From NCBI GenBank assembly GCA_013397115.1, contig VWZW01004119.1, positions 1,984,342 through 2,048,341 on the forward strand: 64,000 nt of DNA, given 5' to 3'. The notes under the pieces are model-generated. The model was not told the origin of the DNA. It did no database searches and saw only the letters and a program-made list of their open reading frames with translations. Positions 27,561-39,500 of this stretch are shown one piece after another. Source of the DNA: Edolisoma coerulescens (taxonomy: Eukaryota > Chordata > Aves > Passeriformes > Campephagidae). The translations under genes were made by a program, and so were the position numbers. Each line of letters starts with the position of its first letter. The stretch's first letter is position 1.

Positions 27561-27689
27561 TGGATTTTTTGTTGTCTTGGTTATAACATCTTTTAGCAGC
27601 ACCCACTCCTCAGTTTTCGTCTTATTTATAGACTCTTATACGAAAAGCATCTTACAGTTTTGTGTATCCTCATGAGTTCTGCAGGTTTT

Positions 27690-27870
27690 CCTGGCCTTCA
27701 TTCTTTTTGAAATGTCAGTAATCTGGATAGAGATAATTTGCATAAGTCATATTTCATTTTATGACTTAGGCATGAAAAATGTTGCAATAATGATACTTGG
27801 AATTAAACAGAGGCTGTGGGGCTGAGGTAATTAATTTTCTTCAATGATGTGAACCATTAGAACAGCAGGA
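27690..27870. promoter_or_regulatory. Candidate regulatory block with octamer and inverted repeat
   Basis: ATTTGCAT lies at 27736-27743 and is directly followed by AAGTCAT (27744-27750), whose reverse complement ATGACTT is at 27761-27767. TAATTAATTTTC lies near 27830. The block is 180-360 bases upstream of an exon, so it could affect splicing or act as an enhancer. Confidence 0.25.
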
Positions 27871-28047
27871 TAAAATAGACTTAATAATTTGGAATATATG
27901 GTAGCTACAAAAATATAAAACAAAACCAATTTGTTACATATCTTAAAACAAACAGGTAAGAACATTAAAAACTTCATTAAAACCAAAAAGATAAATATGA
28001 TATATACAGCCTGTTAATCCTTTAAACTCTCTTCACTTTGTTTTCAG

Positions 28048-28305
28048 AGCCTGCTGATAGACCTCCTCTTCTTCTGATTGCAAGCTCTGAAGCAATTGAG
28101 GTTTTATACCTTAATGGAAGCAGAATGTCTGCCTGGACCCCTGTGAAGGGATCAGCAGTAGTGACCCTGGACTACAGCTACAGAGAGGACACCCTGTGCT
28201 GGATTGAGTCACGAGATCTCTCCAGTCAGCTGAAGTGTTCCAAGGTATCCAAAGCTGGGAAGTTACCAGAGGAGTGGACAATTAACGTTGCCCAGTACCT
28301 TCACA
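28048..28305 (+). CDS. LRP1B: LRP1B coding exon: start of first YWTD beta-propeller
   Basis: This 258-bp symmetric exon (phase 1-1) has acceptor ttttcag|ag and donor a|gtaag (28306). The first split codon reads AAG (Lys), followed by [24 protein letters not shown]. The PxDRPPxLLIA string is the conserved lead-in to the first beta-propeller of LRP1-type receptors. The exon then carries the first propeller strands, with [15 protein letters not shown] in the place of a canonical LDYxxxxxxxYWTD repeat. It finishes at [12 protein letters not shown] and a split Asn codon. An NGS glycosylation sequon is present. In this family the propeller sits against the EGF modules in the ectodomain and helps in ligand handling and release. 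An ATG-started reading from 28038 exists only because the intron happens to be open there. It is not a real start. Confidence 0.92.
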
Positions 28306-29375
28306 GTAAGTGTCTGACAGTGTTTTAGCAGAACAGTGGGGTCTGTCCTGGCAAACAGGAGCCTGCAGAAGTGGGTTTGGGCTTGCAGTTGAAAACAGTC
28401 TTGAGGTATTCAATATTGCAACTCACACTGAAGCAGTTTTATGGCTTTTCACTCATATATTCAGTCTGAGCTGCAGTATTTGTATCTATGCAAAGGTTTT
28501 TAAGATGTGTGGTTTTATAGGCTAACTGTAATGTGTGGAAGTGACAGAACCAGCAGTGCAACCGAAGAAGAAATGTAAGAGGCTTCTTTTTCTCTGGCAA
28601 AATAGTGCTACATAGAGCTTGAGAGCCATTCTTTGCTACTGGGACAACATTAACAGTGGAATGGAATCATCCTTGGCACATCAATTATCATAGGTGTGTT
28701 AGTTCTTGAAAATACCAAAATATTTCTTGACTTACTGGAAACTAACTGCTGCCTCTATTTTTTTAATTAAGGAACTCAATTTAAAAGGACCTAACGTCAT
28801 CACACTGAGTTAGACTTTGCATTACAGCATTATTCCTCAGTCAGCTTTTCAATTTGTGGGATGCAGTTACCTTCTGAAGAAGGTGTTCATCCACAGACAC
28901 ATTAGCATGTGAACAGGCTGCAAAATATCATGCAGGGGAAAAAAAAAAAACCACAAACCCATTTTCTTCATCTTTCACAGAGGATGTCTCCAGATCAGCT
29001 TACAAACCACAGCACTGAGGAGTGCAGTGGGGGTGTTAATAAAACCTTCTAAAAACTCAAGGCTGGGGCTTAAAATTAAACCTAAGCTATTGAAAAATCC
29101 TTTTAAGGTGAGATGTGAATCAAAGAATATCTCTGAGCGGATCTCAAATCCTCTGACCATCCAGTTCAGGAATATGCAAATCACAAATTTGATTTTAAAT
29201 CTTAGAGGCGCAAATCAAAATGAGAAGTTCTTCATGGCAGTTGTGCTTTGGGCTATCAAGATAGCTGTTGTAAGGTGTGCTCTTTGATGCAGAGTAAGGG
29301 AGGTTTTCTAACCTATTTTTCCAGTTTCATGTGTACTAGAATAATAAATTGAATTTTAAAAAATACTTTCAAAAA

Positions 29376-29757
29376 TTAGGGTTTGGGTTATGGGTTGGGT
29401 TTTTTTTGTTTTGTTTTGTTTTGTTTTGTTTTGTTTTTCCTTTTTTTTTTAAATTCACCACTCGTGAGTATTCTGCTTTTAGAGAACACTCTTATTGTAG
29501 GCATAAGTATATTTGTTTGGGCAGGTTTTGTTTTGTTTTGGTTTTGCTTTTTCCTATTTTATTCAGTTGAGGTTTTTGTTGGTTTTTTAGGGGGTTTTTT
29601 GCTTGGTTTGTTTGTTTCATTTTGTTGTTGTTGTTTTGTTTTTGGTTTTGGGGGGTTTTCTTTGGTTTGTTTGTTTGTTTGTTTGTTTTCTGGGGTTTTT
29701 TGTTTGTTTTTTCTGTTGGTTGGTTGGTTAGTTGGTTGGGTTTTTTTTTTAAGTGTT
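29376..29757 (+). repeat. G/T-rich low-complexity tract (TTTTG/TTTG)n
   Basis: The tract begins with a telomere-like stretch TTAGGGTTTGGGTTATGGGT and runs into (TTTTG)5, then after a short ordinary segment (29450-29515) into about 240 bases of TTTG, TTTTG, TTG, TTGG and GGGGGG-containing sequence ending near 29757. The hydrophobic Phe/Val/Leu ORFs here are artefacts of composition. Confidence 0.95.
29379..29399 (+). other. Predicted G-quadruplex motif
   Basis: Four GGG runs at 29379-29381, 29385-29387, 29392-29394 and 29397-29399 have loops of 3, 4 and 2 bases. It lies on the coding (non-template) strand, so it would be present in LRP1B pre-mRNA too. The repeat resembles degenerate vertebrate telomere sequence. 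Confidence 0.7.
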
Positions 29758-30965
29758 GTATTTTAGAGGGCTTTTCATACTTCAGATATCAAAGTACCCT
29801 AAAGTAGGGTGGTAGAATTTCATTGTATGTTTTCAATTCACCCAGCCATTGATATTTAGTTTTCCTTTTAGGAAGAGCAATCAGATTAACCACAGTCCTG
29901 GGCAAAATGTGTTTTGTATTGAACTCTGTGTGTGTGTGTTCTGTCACGGATGGTTTCACCATCAGGGTGGACCTGAGCACTGTGGTTTGTGCTCCTCCAC
30001 CCTTCTCCTGCCTTCCTCTCGCTCTGTTCGCTGCCCATGAGGAGAATTGCAGATCCCTGTGCTGTCCAGATCTGCATTACTGCATCTGTTTGCAAAATCG
30101 AGGCCCTGGGATGGGTTTGAAATGAATACAGTGCCTGGGATTAATGAGCTGCTCATTTTTCACAGTGCCAGCACACACCAGCCTGTGGTCTCTAATGTTC
30201 TTCTCAAACTTCATGGGAATCGTTCAGTCTTATTTAGATGAAGAATAGTAATTCCCATGGACATGAACTGACTGCAGAGACTTGCTCTGACTTCTTCTCT
30301 GATTTTGATTTGGGAAATAGTGCTTAGGGACTTAAAAAATAGAACTTTGCTGGGAGCTCTGACTGACAAAATCTTGCAGCTTTAGCTGTGGGAGTGTTTT
30401 TCCCAGGCAGACACATCCACAGACACTTCTGTTGTGCTGCCCAGTGGAGCAGCATCAATCCCCATGGTCTGGGCATGTCTCCTCAGAGGGAGAGGCAGCC
30501 TTGAACATGCTTTTGTCCACCTAATTAGGATCTTCTAGACACCCCTGGAGTTATTCCTGCCAGGACATGGCAAGAACCTCATGTTGCTGTACCTGGTATA
30601 TTTGCCAGGTCATTTTGTGGCTGCTGCAAAATTGAGTTTCAATTTTAAATTCTTCCTTTTCTTCCCTCCACCTTCTGTTACCCATCAGGTCACTTCTGCT
30701 TTTTCTCCTCATCATACAGCACTACACCTGATGAGGCAAATTAATTCACTGTAGCTCTTTGTCAATGAAAATGTTTTCAAGTGTAATTGCGTTCTCTGCC
30801 TGCTCAAGCCAAATAAGTGGTCATGGGCACAGGGTGAGTCACATAAAATTGTACATTCTGTTCTTCATAGGAAACTTTTTTTGGTGTTTATGTGAAAATG
30901 GATATTCCTAAAAGTACTAGGGGGGAAAAAACAGGAAAAAAAAATTCTTGGCAGTGTTTGTGGAA

Positions 30966-31003
30966 TGTTTTTTGTTTGTTTGTTTGTTTTTGTTTTTGTT
31001 TTA
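30966..31003. repeat. (TTTG)n / (TTTTTG)n microsatellite
   Basis: TTTTTTG(TTTG)n followed by TTTTTG units, of the same compositional type as the tract at 29.4-29.76 kb. Confidence 0.9.
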
Positions 31004-34000
31004 ATCCCAATCTTCCAATCTGTTCTTTTTGTTAGTGGTAAAACAATAAATCAGCATTTGACACAAAAAGTGCTAGAAAAGTCAGTTATCCAAAGTGATT
31101 GGGAATGCTTGAAGTGGATTTATTGAAAGTGTTTGCTTCAGTGAAGGCAAGTAAGTCTTGTAGTTAGGAATAAAGAATACAGATCATCTTTAAAGATGAA
31201 AGTCTACACCCAGGAAAGCAGGGACTGTGAAAATGACTTTGTTTTCATGACGGGTCATACAGCACCAGCTCCGGGTACTGAACATAAGCTTTGGATACAC
31301 AAAAGAAAGGAAATTACAGTCCTTTAGTTTCCATCACTCTCCCCTGGCAGACAGTCCAGCCTGACTTCGCTTTGGTGTGATGTGTCTGGGATGGATGGAA
31401 TCAGCTCCTTTGGAGCACATTGTGACCTGGTCTTGTGGCTGTTACTCTGCAGAGGGTACAGGCTGAGGAGAGGCTGATCCTGCACTCGAGGGTTTTTCCT
31501 CTGGGAGAACAGGGTGCAGCTCCAGAGATGCCCCCTTGTGCTCAGTAATTAGGCTAATTTCACTCTTGCGAGGTTTATTGTCTCAGGGTTTGTTTGGTAG
31601 CTGTATCCCCTTACATGAGGATAGCTTTCTGCAGGCACAGCAGGATCAGCACAGGCATTTTTGTCTCAGCCAAGGCCAGGCGTTGTCACGTTGTTTCATC
31701 TTTGTCTTTTTAAGACCAAGAAGTTTTTGGAAGAGAAGCTGGAAATTTTCCTCTTGGAAAGATTTATGCAGGCAGTACAAGCCAAATAGGCTTTCAGGGA
31801 TGATTCTCCTGTAAAGGAGCCTTGTGCAACCTCTGTCCATAGTAACAGAGATGCTCCTTGACACCTCACAGCGAGCTCACAGCCCACTTCAGTGAGTACG
31901 GCGAGATTTCAGGAACAATCATTTATTTAAACGGATATCTCTAGGCCCAAACTAACAAAAATTTTTTCTAATGGCACGAATGTAGAAAACCTCTCAATTT
32001 TCTGCCCTTTCAAAGCCATGATGTGCAATCTTACATTAATGCTTTTGTGTGTGGGAGCTGAGAGATAGCAGGAGCAGCATCTTCTGGATGCAAGAATCTG
32101 CTTCTTCCTCATTTTAGGAGGCATTTTCTGCCTTCATCATTACAAACACCAAGCACCTTGCATGCTCTACAAACCAGCACCAGGCAGCACAGCCTGGGTT
32201 TTAGCTGCTATTCTTCTGCAGAATATAACAAAATCTCTCCTGGGATGATGCTTCAGAGCATGATGTTTTCTGCTTGGCTGATGTTTGACTCAGGTTTTCT
32301 TGGCACTCGGTTATCTCAGCACACCACCACCAATGCTGCAGTGCCTGTGGTTATCTGTGCCACCTGTGCTCTGTGCCCACAGCTGGTCAATCACACCTCA
32401 CCTGGGAAGGCACACAGGCTTTCCTCTTGGCACCTGTGTTTGGACAGGACCGCTCTGGATTGAAAGAAACATCTTGTTTCTTCTGTGGTAATTCAGTTTT
32501 AACCTGGCAAGATTGGGAACAGGGGGTGGGCATGGAGGAGCTGGAGTCTCTGGAGGGAGAGGGATTTGCCTCTCTGCTTGTGGGACCCAGCACCTTCTAC
32601 TTGGCCTCCTGGGCACAAGCCAGGCTGGCTTTTTGGATCTCCCACATTTTGGATGTGACTGCTGTGAAGAGCTTCAGGCAGCAAGCCCAGAGGATTTGAC
32701 CATGATCCAAGAGTCTGTTTGGTTACATCACTATTTCCTCTCCTGGTTTTGGTCCCCCTAATTGCTCCTCCACCTCCTGACCTAAACCACTTCTTAGGAG
32801 GGATTATCCACAGCCACAATGCTGTGTTCAGAGTAGCTGCAGTCATTTCCCTTCAGTCATTGAAGGAAACACCAAGCACTGGAGATGGTGCTCCTGTCAG
32901 CAACTCCTGTGAATTGCCATGAATATTCATGAAAAATCAAAAAAGCAAAGTTTGGCTTACTCTGCAGGAGCAAAACTGTGAAGATCTGGGGGAAAGTGTT
33001 TATTCATACAGTCTGCCCCGAACTTGTCTCCAGACAGGCACTAAGAGCTGCCACACAGTTGTAGAATGTGGGTTTGCTTTTTTCTCCTGTGATAGACATC
33101 CCATGTGCCTTGAAGGTGCCCAGAAATGAGGAGGTTTCATGTCAAAGGTCTTTTATATCTCACATGGTACTTTAGTAGTGTTCAGAGCACCTGATACAGG
33201 CATGGGGGCCAGAATGGGAGGTGAGAAGAATGTCCTAAGGGAGTATCACAGAATACTTTTCCTGTATGTGGCATCCACTGAGCACTTCTCAAGCCCTGGC
33301 TGATCTTGCATTGCCATCCTTGCATTCTGGAAAGACTGGAAAAATGCTGGTTTTGGGATAAGGAACTTTCTTACTTTGTCCAAAGGTGGGCTTTCTTGGG
33401 TTTTGGCTTTAGTTTTTTTGTTTTTTTTTTAATAGTGTCAATATCTCACTCTTAAGTGCTCTAGACAGAACCATCAGTAAATATAGAAAACTAGGATAAC
33501 TTTCTCATTAACTAAATATTTATTCAACTTGAATTTCCTGTCTTCTTTCTCTCTCCAGTCACGCAGTGTCCTAAGGTCCTGCACTTCTTTAAAACAGACC
33601 ATCCTCTTTGCTGTTCTGGAAATCTTGTTTTTATTTGACCTCATCAACTTGTTATTCATGTCATCTTCCAGGTGGCTTGTGAATGTTATCTCACACAGGT
33701 TTCAGCACAGGCTGTTGCTGTGGAACTTGGTGATGTTCCACAGGGAGCCAGGTTTGATCCATGTGGGTCATCCATGGTCCATCACTGTCCTGTATGTCAC
33801 ACTGTATCTTTCCTCAGTCTTCCTCATGTCTTCCTCAGTGTCTCTTGGGATTTTCATGTTTCCCTGTTTACATTTTGTTTTAATTTCCGTGCGCTTTTAG
33901 CTATTTTAGGCCCAAGTCCAAATTTTAGTTGGAAGTTCATACTCCATGATACGGGTAATGCTTTCTTTGCAACTGTCCGTACTTGTATTCCTCATTCTGG

Positions 34001-34644
34001 TGTCCCTGAACTTACAGAACTCTTGATCCAGTATTTGATGCAGCCTCCTTAAGGTGCTTTCCTAGTGCAGTACGGACTTTTGTTTAGTGCAGGAAATGGT
34101 GCTGTCTGATAATTGTCCTTTTTCAGAGAGTTTTTCTGTGCCCTGTAATGACAAGACTCCTTTGGAGACTTAGGCCTGTGCAGAAACTTCCTTTTATCAG
34201 TGTGCTCCTGTCTTCATCTCCGGGCTAGTCTTTGCTGGTTATTGGTTCTGCACAGCCCTTCTGATGGTTATCAGGGTTACTGGGAGGATAAGGGCAGTTC
34301 ATATCTCTTCATTCAACCTTTCTGTTCCAACAGGCATGATCAGTTGGGTCTTATCCTTTGTCTGTGGTGTGTTCTGCAAATTCCTTATCTTTTTAAAATT
34401 AATAATATTCATATAATCAGGTCTATATCTCAATTCTTGATGGTGTTTGCATGAAAGTTAAGATATAATCTGTATAGCTGAAATCCTTAGAGGGCCTTGC
34501 CTCTATTAGGGGGTTCTAAATATTAGCTGTGAAGGATCTGTCTGCTCTTGGTGCATCTTTTGGATACAGATGATTCCATTTGCCTGAGATTTGTGCTGCT
34601 GGTTTGAGTATTGTCACCATAACATTGTGTTGTGTCACTTAAGA

Positions 34645-34822
34645 GTGATAAAGTTCTGGAATCATCTGCCCAAGGAGGAGGTGGAGTCACCATCCCTGGA
34701 TGGGCTTAAAAAAAGATTGGGTGTGGCACTCAGTGCCATGGTTTAGTTGAGGTGTTAAGGCATGGGTTGGACTCGGTGATCTTGAAGGTCTCTTCCAACC
34801 TGGTGAATCTGTGACTCTGTGG
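34645..34822 (+). mobile_element. CR1 LINE 3' end (sense)
   Basis: The sequence contains ctggaatcatctgcccaaggaggaggtggagtcaccatccctggatgg, then gtgtggcactcagtgccatgg and gttggactcggtgatcttgaaggtctcttccaacctggtgaatctgtgactctgtg. This is a sense CR1 terminus with the TTCTGTGA-type tail of one CR1 subfamily, different in tail from the copy at 18 kb. Confidence 0.88.
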
Positions 34823-36510
34823 TTTGAGGCACAAGCTTCCACAGCAGAGAGCCTGAACTGGTGGCATTTCCCTCCCAAGTTAGGTTATCTGCACTTAATC
34901 CTTTTCGACACCAGAGCTGCTGATTAACTGCTTGTTAATTGCCACAAATGGATTTTTTTAGCCGTTCAAAGATGTGATGCTACTAGTTTTCAAGCTTTGT
35001 TACTCATCCAGCTTCCACAATTGATCTTGCATTGACATTGGTCAAAACCCTGTGTCTGTCTTCTGCTCTTGGCAAAGCTGGCATGCTGTTTGTTTTGATT
35101 TTTTTTTTTCACTTTTCAGTAGTTGTGCCCTGGACAGTTAAATCTGAGCACAGGAAATAAAAAATCTTATCTCAATGGCACTTCTTAGTGCAAAATTTTG
35201 GTTGCTTTTGGTTTGGTTTGGGTTGGGTTTTTTTTTCCCTTCTCTAAACTCCTAGGCTCTGCCTGGAACAGTCTCCTGAATGCTGTCTCTGCAAAGAGAC
35301 AAAAATTATCAGTGTTGAAGTGTCCTATTCCCTTTTCCCTGTTTTATCTGCTTCCTAGCTCACCGTTTCTGGACTTCCTTCCTAATTAGCATCATTGTAG
35401 TCCTAAAGTGGGACACGACTGGATCTTTTTATGTCTTCCTTACAACCCAACTGATCCTGGGTAGAAAAGCTCTTGCACCAGGGAGGAAATCCAAGAGCAA
35501 GCAAGCAAGCTCCCACAGCAGCAGAAGGGTTTTATAAATAAAAAAGGACTTTTTTGTCATAGTATCAGTTACCACATAAATTTATCTTTATCAGTCAGAA
35601 TGCTGAGGGGCTCTTCATCTCTGTCAAATTGAATTATTATTATGCTGCTTGTAAAACAGTAACATTTTGATTTTTTTAACAAGGTTTTGAAGATGGAATA
35701 AAATAATTCTGGGAGTTACAGAGATGAAATGCCTAGATAACTAGTTTTTTGCTAATGTTAATCACACATTTTTGTAGTGAATATTTTGCAAAAGAATTTA
35801 TATCCTGGGATACAACAATAGTGAAACATATTGGTTAACAAATACATTGGTTAAAAAACCCTCAAAACTCACAAGTAAATTATTTTTCCTGAAATAAGGA
35901 ATTAAGTATTGCATGTTTTATGGGATTAGACTCACATTTTTCCATAAAACTTTGACATCCATGTGCACCACGTTGGCTTCATTTTGGTTTTTACTTGGTA
36001 GCCACTGGAACTATTCTTGGAACTATTCCACATTTCCTCAGTATTCACAGGGGCTTGTCTTCTGCCTTTCTTCCAAGGAAAAGTCAGGAGATATATAGGA
36101 GACAAACAGTTGTCACCTGCTCATTTCAGTAAAGTTGTTTATGAACTGGAGGCTTCAGGTGCACTCTTAGAAACTTTCTTTATTGCTATTAAAACATCTG
36201 GTTAATATTTCAGTATATTTCAATATGCTAATTACATATGCATAACTTTTTTTTTGCTTTCTACTGGTACTTTATTATTGTGTTTATAAATTTCACATCT
36301 CTTACGATTTAGCCCGTGGTTGTCTTCTTGAGTGGTAAAATGTCTTTGTAAATGTTTCTCACATACGATGCTAAACAAGTTTGCTTCATTTAGACTAATT
36401 GACAGCAAATTTGCCACACTTCCAGAAATTTATTTATTAATGCAAATATTTAATTCAGACTTCATTAAAAACCTAAAACACTTCACTAAAGTCAGCTGAA
36501 GAAGTCAAGA

Positions 36511-36544
36511 ATTGTTTTTTTGGTTTTTTTTGGTTTTTTTTTCC
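36511..36544. repeat. T-rich repeat (TTTTTTTGG)n
   Basis: T7 GG T8 GG T9 CC tract, low complexity. Confidence 0.9.
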
Positions 36545-39500
36545 TTAATGCACTTTGGATTGTGTCATTAATTGAGTTCTTCTACCTCCTAAAGATTTTT
36601 CCTGAGGCACAGATCAACATTGCAGAAAACTTTCAAAAGTCTGTGTCTTCTTTGAAAGTGTATTTGCCTTTATAGGAGCAAAGGGAACATGAAAACTATA
36701 AACTCCAAAATACGGTTTGTTTACACCCAACATCATAACTGGAACCATGTTTAGATATAAAACCCAAAGCACTCGAGCAATTACAGACCGAAGTCCATCC
36801 CAGACAGAGATTTATCAGTAGCTGAAGCCATGAGGGAACAGTATTTTGTTAGCAGAGAGCCTGAGCAGGGTCAGGAATTCTCTGTGCTGCCTGTGCTACC
36901 CAGAGATCTGAGTCTGCAGGGAAGTGACCCGCAGGGAATGGCACAACTGAGCCACACATTGCACCTGCTGCATATCTTGGGGATGCAGCAGGAAAAGGAA
37001 ACAAGATCTGTTTCCATGTCTTATGCAATGAAAAGAGTCACAGACTAAAATCACAAATATTGGGACTCCTGAGCAAACTTGTGGCCTCTGGAAATCGCTG
37101 TGCTGTGCAACTCGGGTTTTGATCTGATGTTTTGTTCTACTGCAGGGAAAAGGGTAAACAGAGACCATGCTTTTCTGAAATGAATGATAATGAATAATTG
37201 CATTCATGGAAGCAAACCTGAAATCAGAAGCTGCGTACGTGATAAAATTAAAGGCAGTTGCTGTAGCACCTTAAGATCTTGCCTGATCTGCTTTCGGTAC
37301 TCACAGAAGCCTGGCTGTTTCTGTGCTGGACTGGGGTCTATGACAGAGGAACACCAAAAGGTCTGTGTGGGTCAGAATAAATAAAGGACTTGTTATTTCC
37401 TTATCACTTTTTCAGGAGCCCTTGCAAGAAGATAAATTGCATGTTTTGCAAAGTTGTGATTACTATTTAGATTGTGATGGACATGACAAATTAAAACCAT
37501 AATCTGATGTGGGGGTTTAATATAGGATTACTTTCTTCAGTTTTTAACTTCTTTGACTGGCAGAAGGAGTGACTGGCTTTACAAGTATTGTCTCCAGTCC
37601 ATGGAAATATTGTTTTTGTTCTCAATACACAAAAATGTGGATCTCTACTTAGAATGAAGCAAATTTGATTTAGAACTTTCTTGTGACTTAGCTTTGGAGT
37701 AGAACTTGAAATGCTGAAAAAAATCACTTTACGGATCGTGTCAGCATAGTGAAATAAATAAAACGTAAGAACAAATTTCATCCTTTTCACTATTTGTTAG
37801 TTGAGTTGAATAAAATAAAATCTTGTGTTTGCTTGCACATTTTTAATAGTTGAGTGAAGCACTTCTCTAAAACTGAAAAATTACGTGCAACAAGTGTTTT
37901 AACTGGAGTAGATCACTTTTGCTGAAGTCAGACTTAAGATTTTCTTTGTTCTGGGAAAGATATGTTGGAACCATTTTAAGCAGTTAAATGAGAAGGACAG
38001 GATATGCAAAGGGTCAATCTTCTTGCATAAAACTGATGCCCTGAGTTTTCTCAGCATGTCACCCAGGAGCTGCCACTCGATGCTGGGCCAGGCATTCACT
38101 GTGACAGTTCTGAGCTGGGGACAAAGTTTGGGTTCTCTGTGCATGTGGAGTTCTGTAACGTTTCTCTTACACTGTGTTAGCAAAAATAATGAGCTGACTG
38201 AGGAGGATGTGGGGATCTGTGCCATAGTTGGCAGTTCAGGGCACCCTCGCTCTTTTTGGCAATTTTGGACTTGACTTGAATGTCATTTCTTGCTATTTTA
38301 CTTAAATATATGGTCCCATTTCTTTTTAATCTGGGGGAGTTTTTTTATATTGATATATAAGGAGATAAGCATAATGTGTTTTAAAAGATTAGTGCCTTTG
38401 CTCTTAGCGCTTTTTCTCTTCTAGTTGTGCCTATACTGAAAATGTGTATTTACCTTTAAGACTCTTTGGAGATGATATTGTTTAGTCATTGAGTCTGTAC
38501 AACTGGTTGCACAATTCAGATTTGTTTAAACAGTCATAACCACTGCATTACCTTTAGAAACAAACCCACTGGGAAAAGGCAACTCAAGTAAGATGAAGTA
38601 ACAAGAAAAACATATTTTATGACAGTCTGTGAATGTGTTTTGATCCATGTTCTGCAGAGCAGAGCTGCTGCTGGCTGCAGGGACCTGGGTCTGAGGAGCA
38701 GCTGGAGCTGTGCCCCTGCTCCACTCAGGGTTACACCATGTCCTGTGCTGCCTTTGGGATCACTCAGCACAGAACTGATTTCACATCAGGGCAGGCAAAA
38801 TTTTGATAGGTAGAAATTATTGCTGGGAGGAAGACAAAGGGACCTGGAGGGGATGAAGTGCATATTCGTGTCTCTCCTCTGCACTTCTTGCAAGGGTTGG
38901 GAGAATTTCTTTTGACTGTTTACATGAAAGGAGAGGTGATTTGGGAAGAAAGGCAATATGCTGGTAATCAGGAGAGCAGTGTTCTTCCGAGATGTACGGG
39001 ATGACATTTCCCCTCTGAATAGAGAATAACAGATGTTTTACAGATGTTTAAACCCTGAAATGCTGCAATGATGGGGATACAAAGGTAGGGGTGGTTGGCA
39101 CAAGGTACCTGGGACTTCTGTCGTTATGAAGAGGTGGGACTGTGGCCTCACATCTTCCTAGAGTGGCCAGTTTTGGGAAGGGCTGGAAGCTGCCTGAAAG
39201 CAAAGGTCAGGTTCTGCAAATATAAGCACATTGTGCCATATTTCTGGAAGCACCAGCCCTCTGAGTGATTTATGAGACCTTTAATGGGATCTATGGTGCC
39301 ATTCTGGTTTAAGATAATGCTCAGGTAGACCAATAGCAGCACTATTCTGGTGATGAGAGAAATAAATAAACAACAACAGAAAAGCAGTGTCCTGATGTCT
39401 GGTTGAAAATGGATAGAAAAATAATTTATGTATAAATCTAAAGCCATGCTTTATTTTTATTTCTTGCATTAATGGAAGTAAGTTAGCAAGGAATTTTTAT

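Noticed and set aside
27951..27962. CAG|GTAAG (aaacag gtaag) as a second recursive splice site
   Set aside because: The upstream bases (cttaaaacaaa) are purine-rich with no pyrimidine tract, and the site is only 90 bases from a normal exon.
28038..28047. ATG at 28038 as a start codon of a small protein
   Set aside because: The ATG lies in the pyrimidine tract of the intron. The coding similarity begins only after the acceptor at 28047.
29383..29807. Hydrophobic ORFs that resemble membrane proteins
   Set aside because: They are direct translations of the (TTTTG/TTTG)n repeat.
33529..34052. Two overlapping plus-strand ORFs of over 120 codons as a gene or ERV piece
   Set aside because: No protein family, LTR border or retroviral motif was recognised. 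The stretch is simply pyrimidine-rich and stop-poor.
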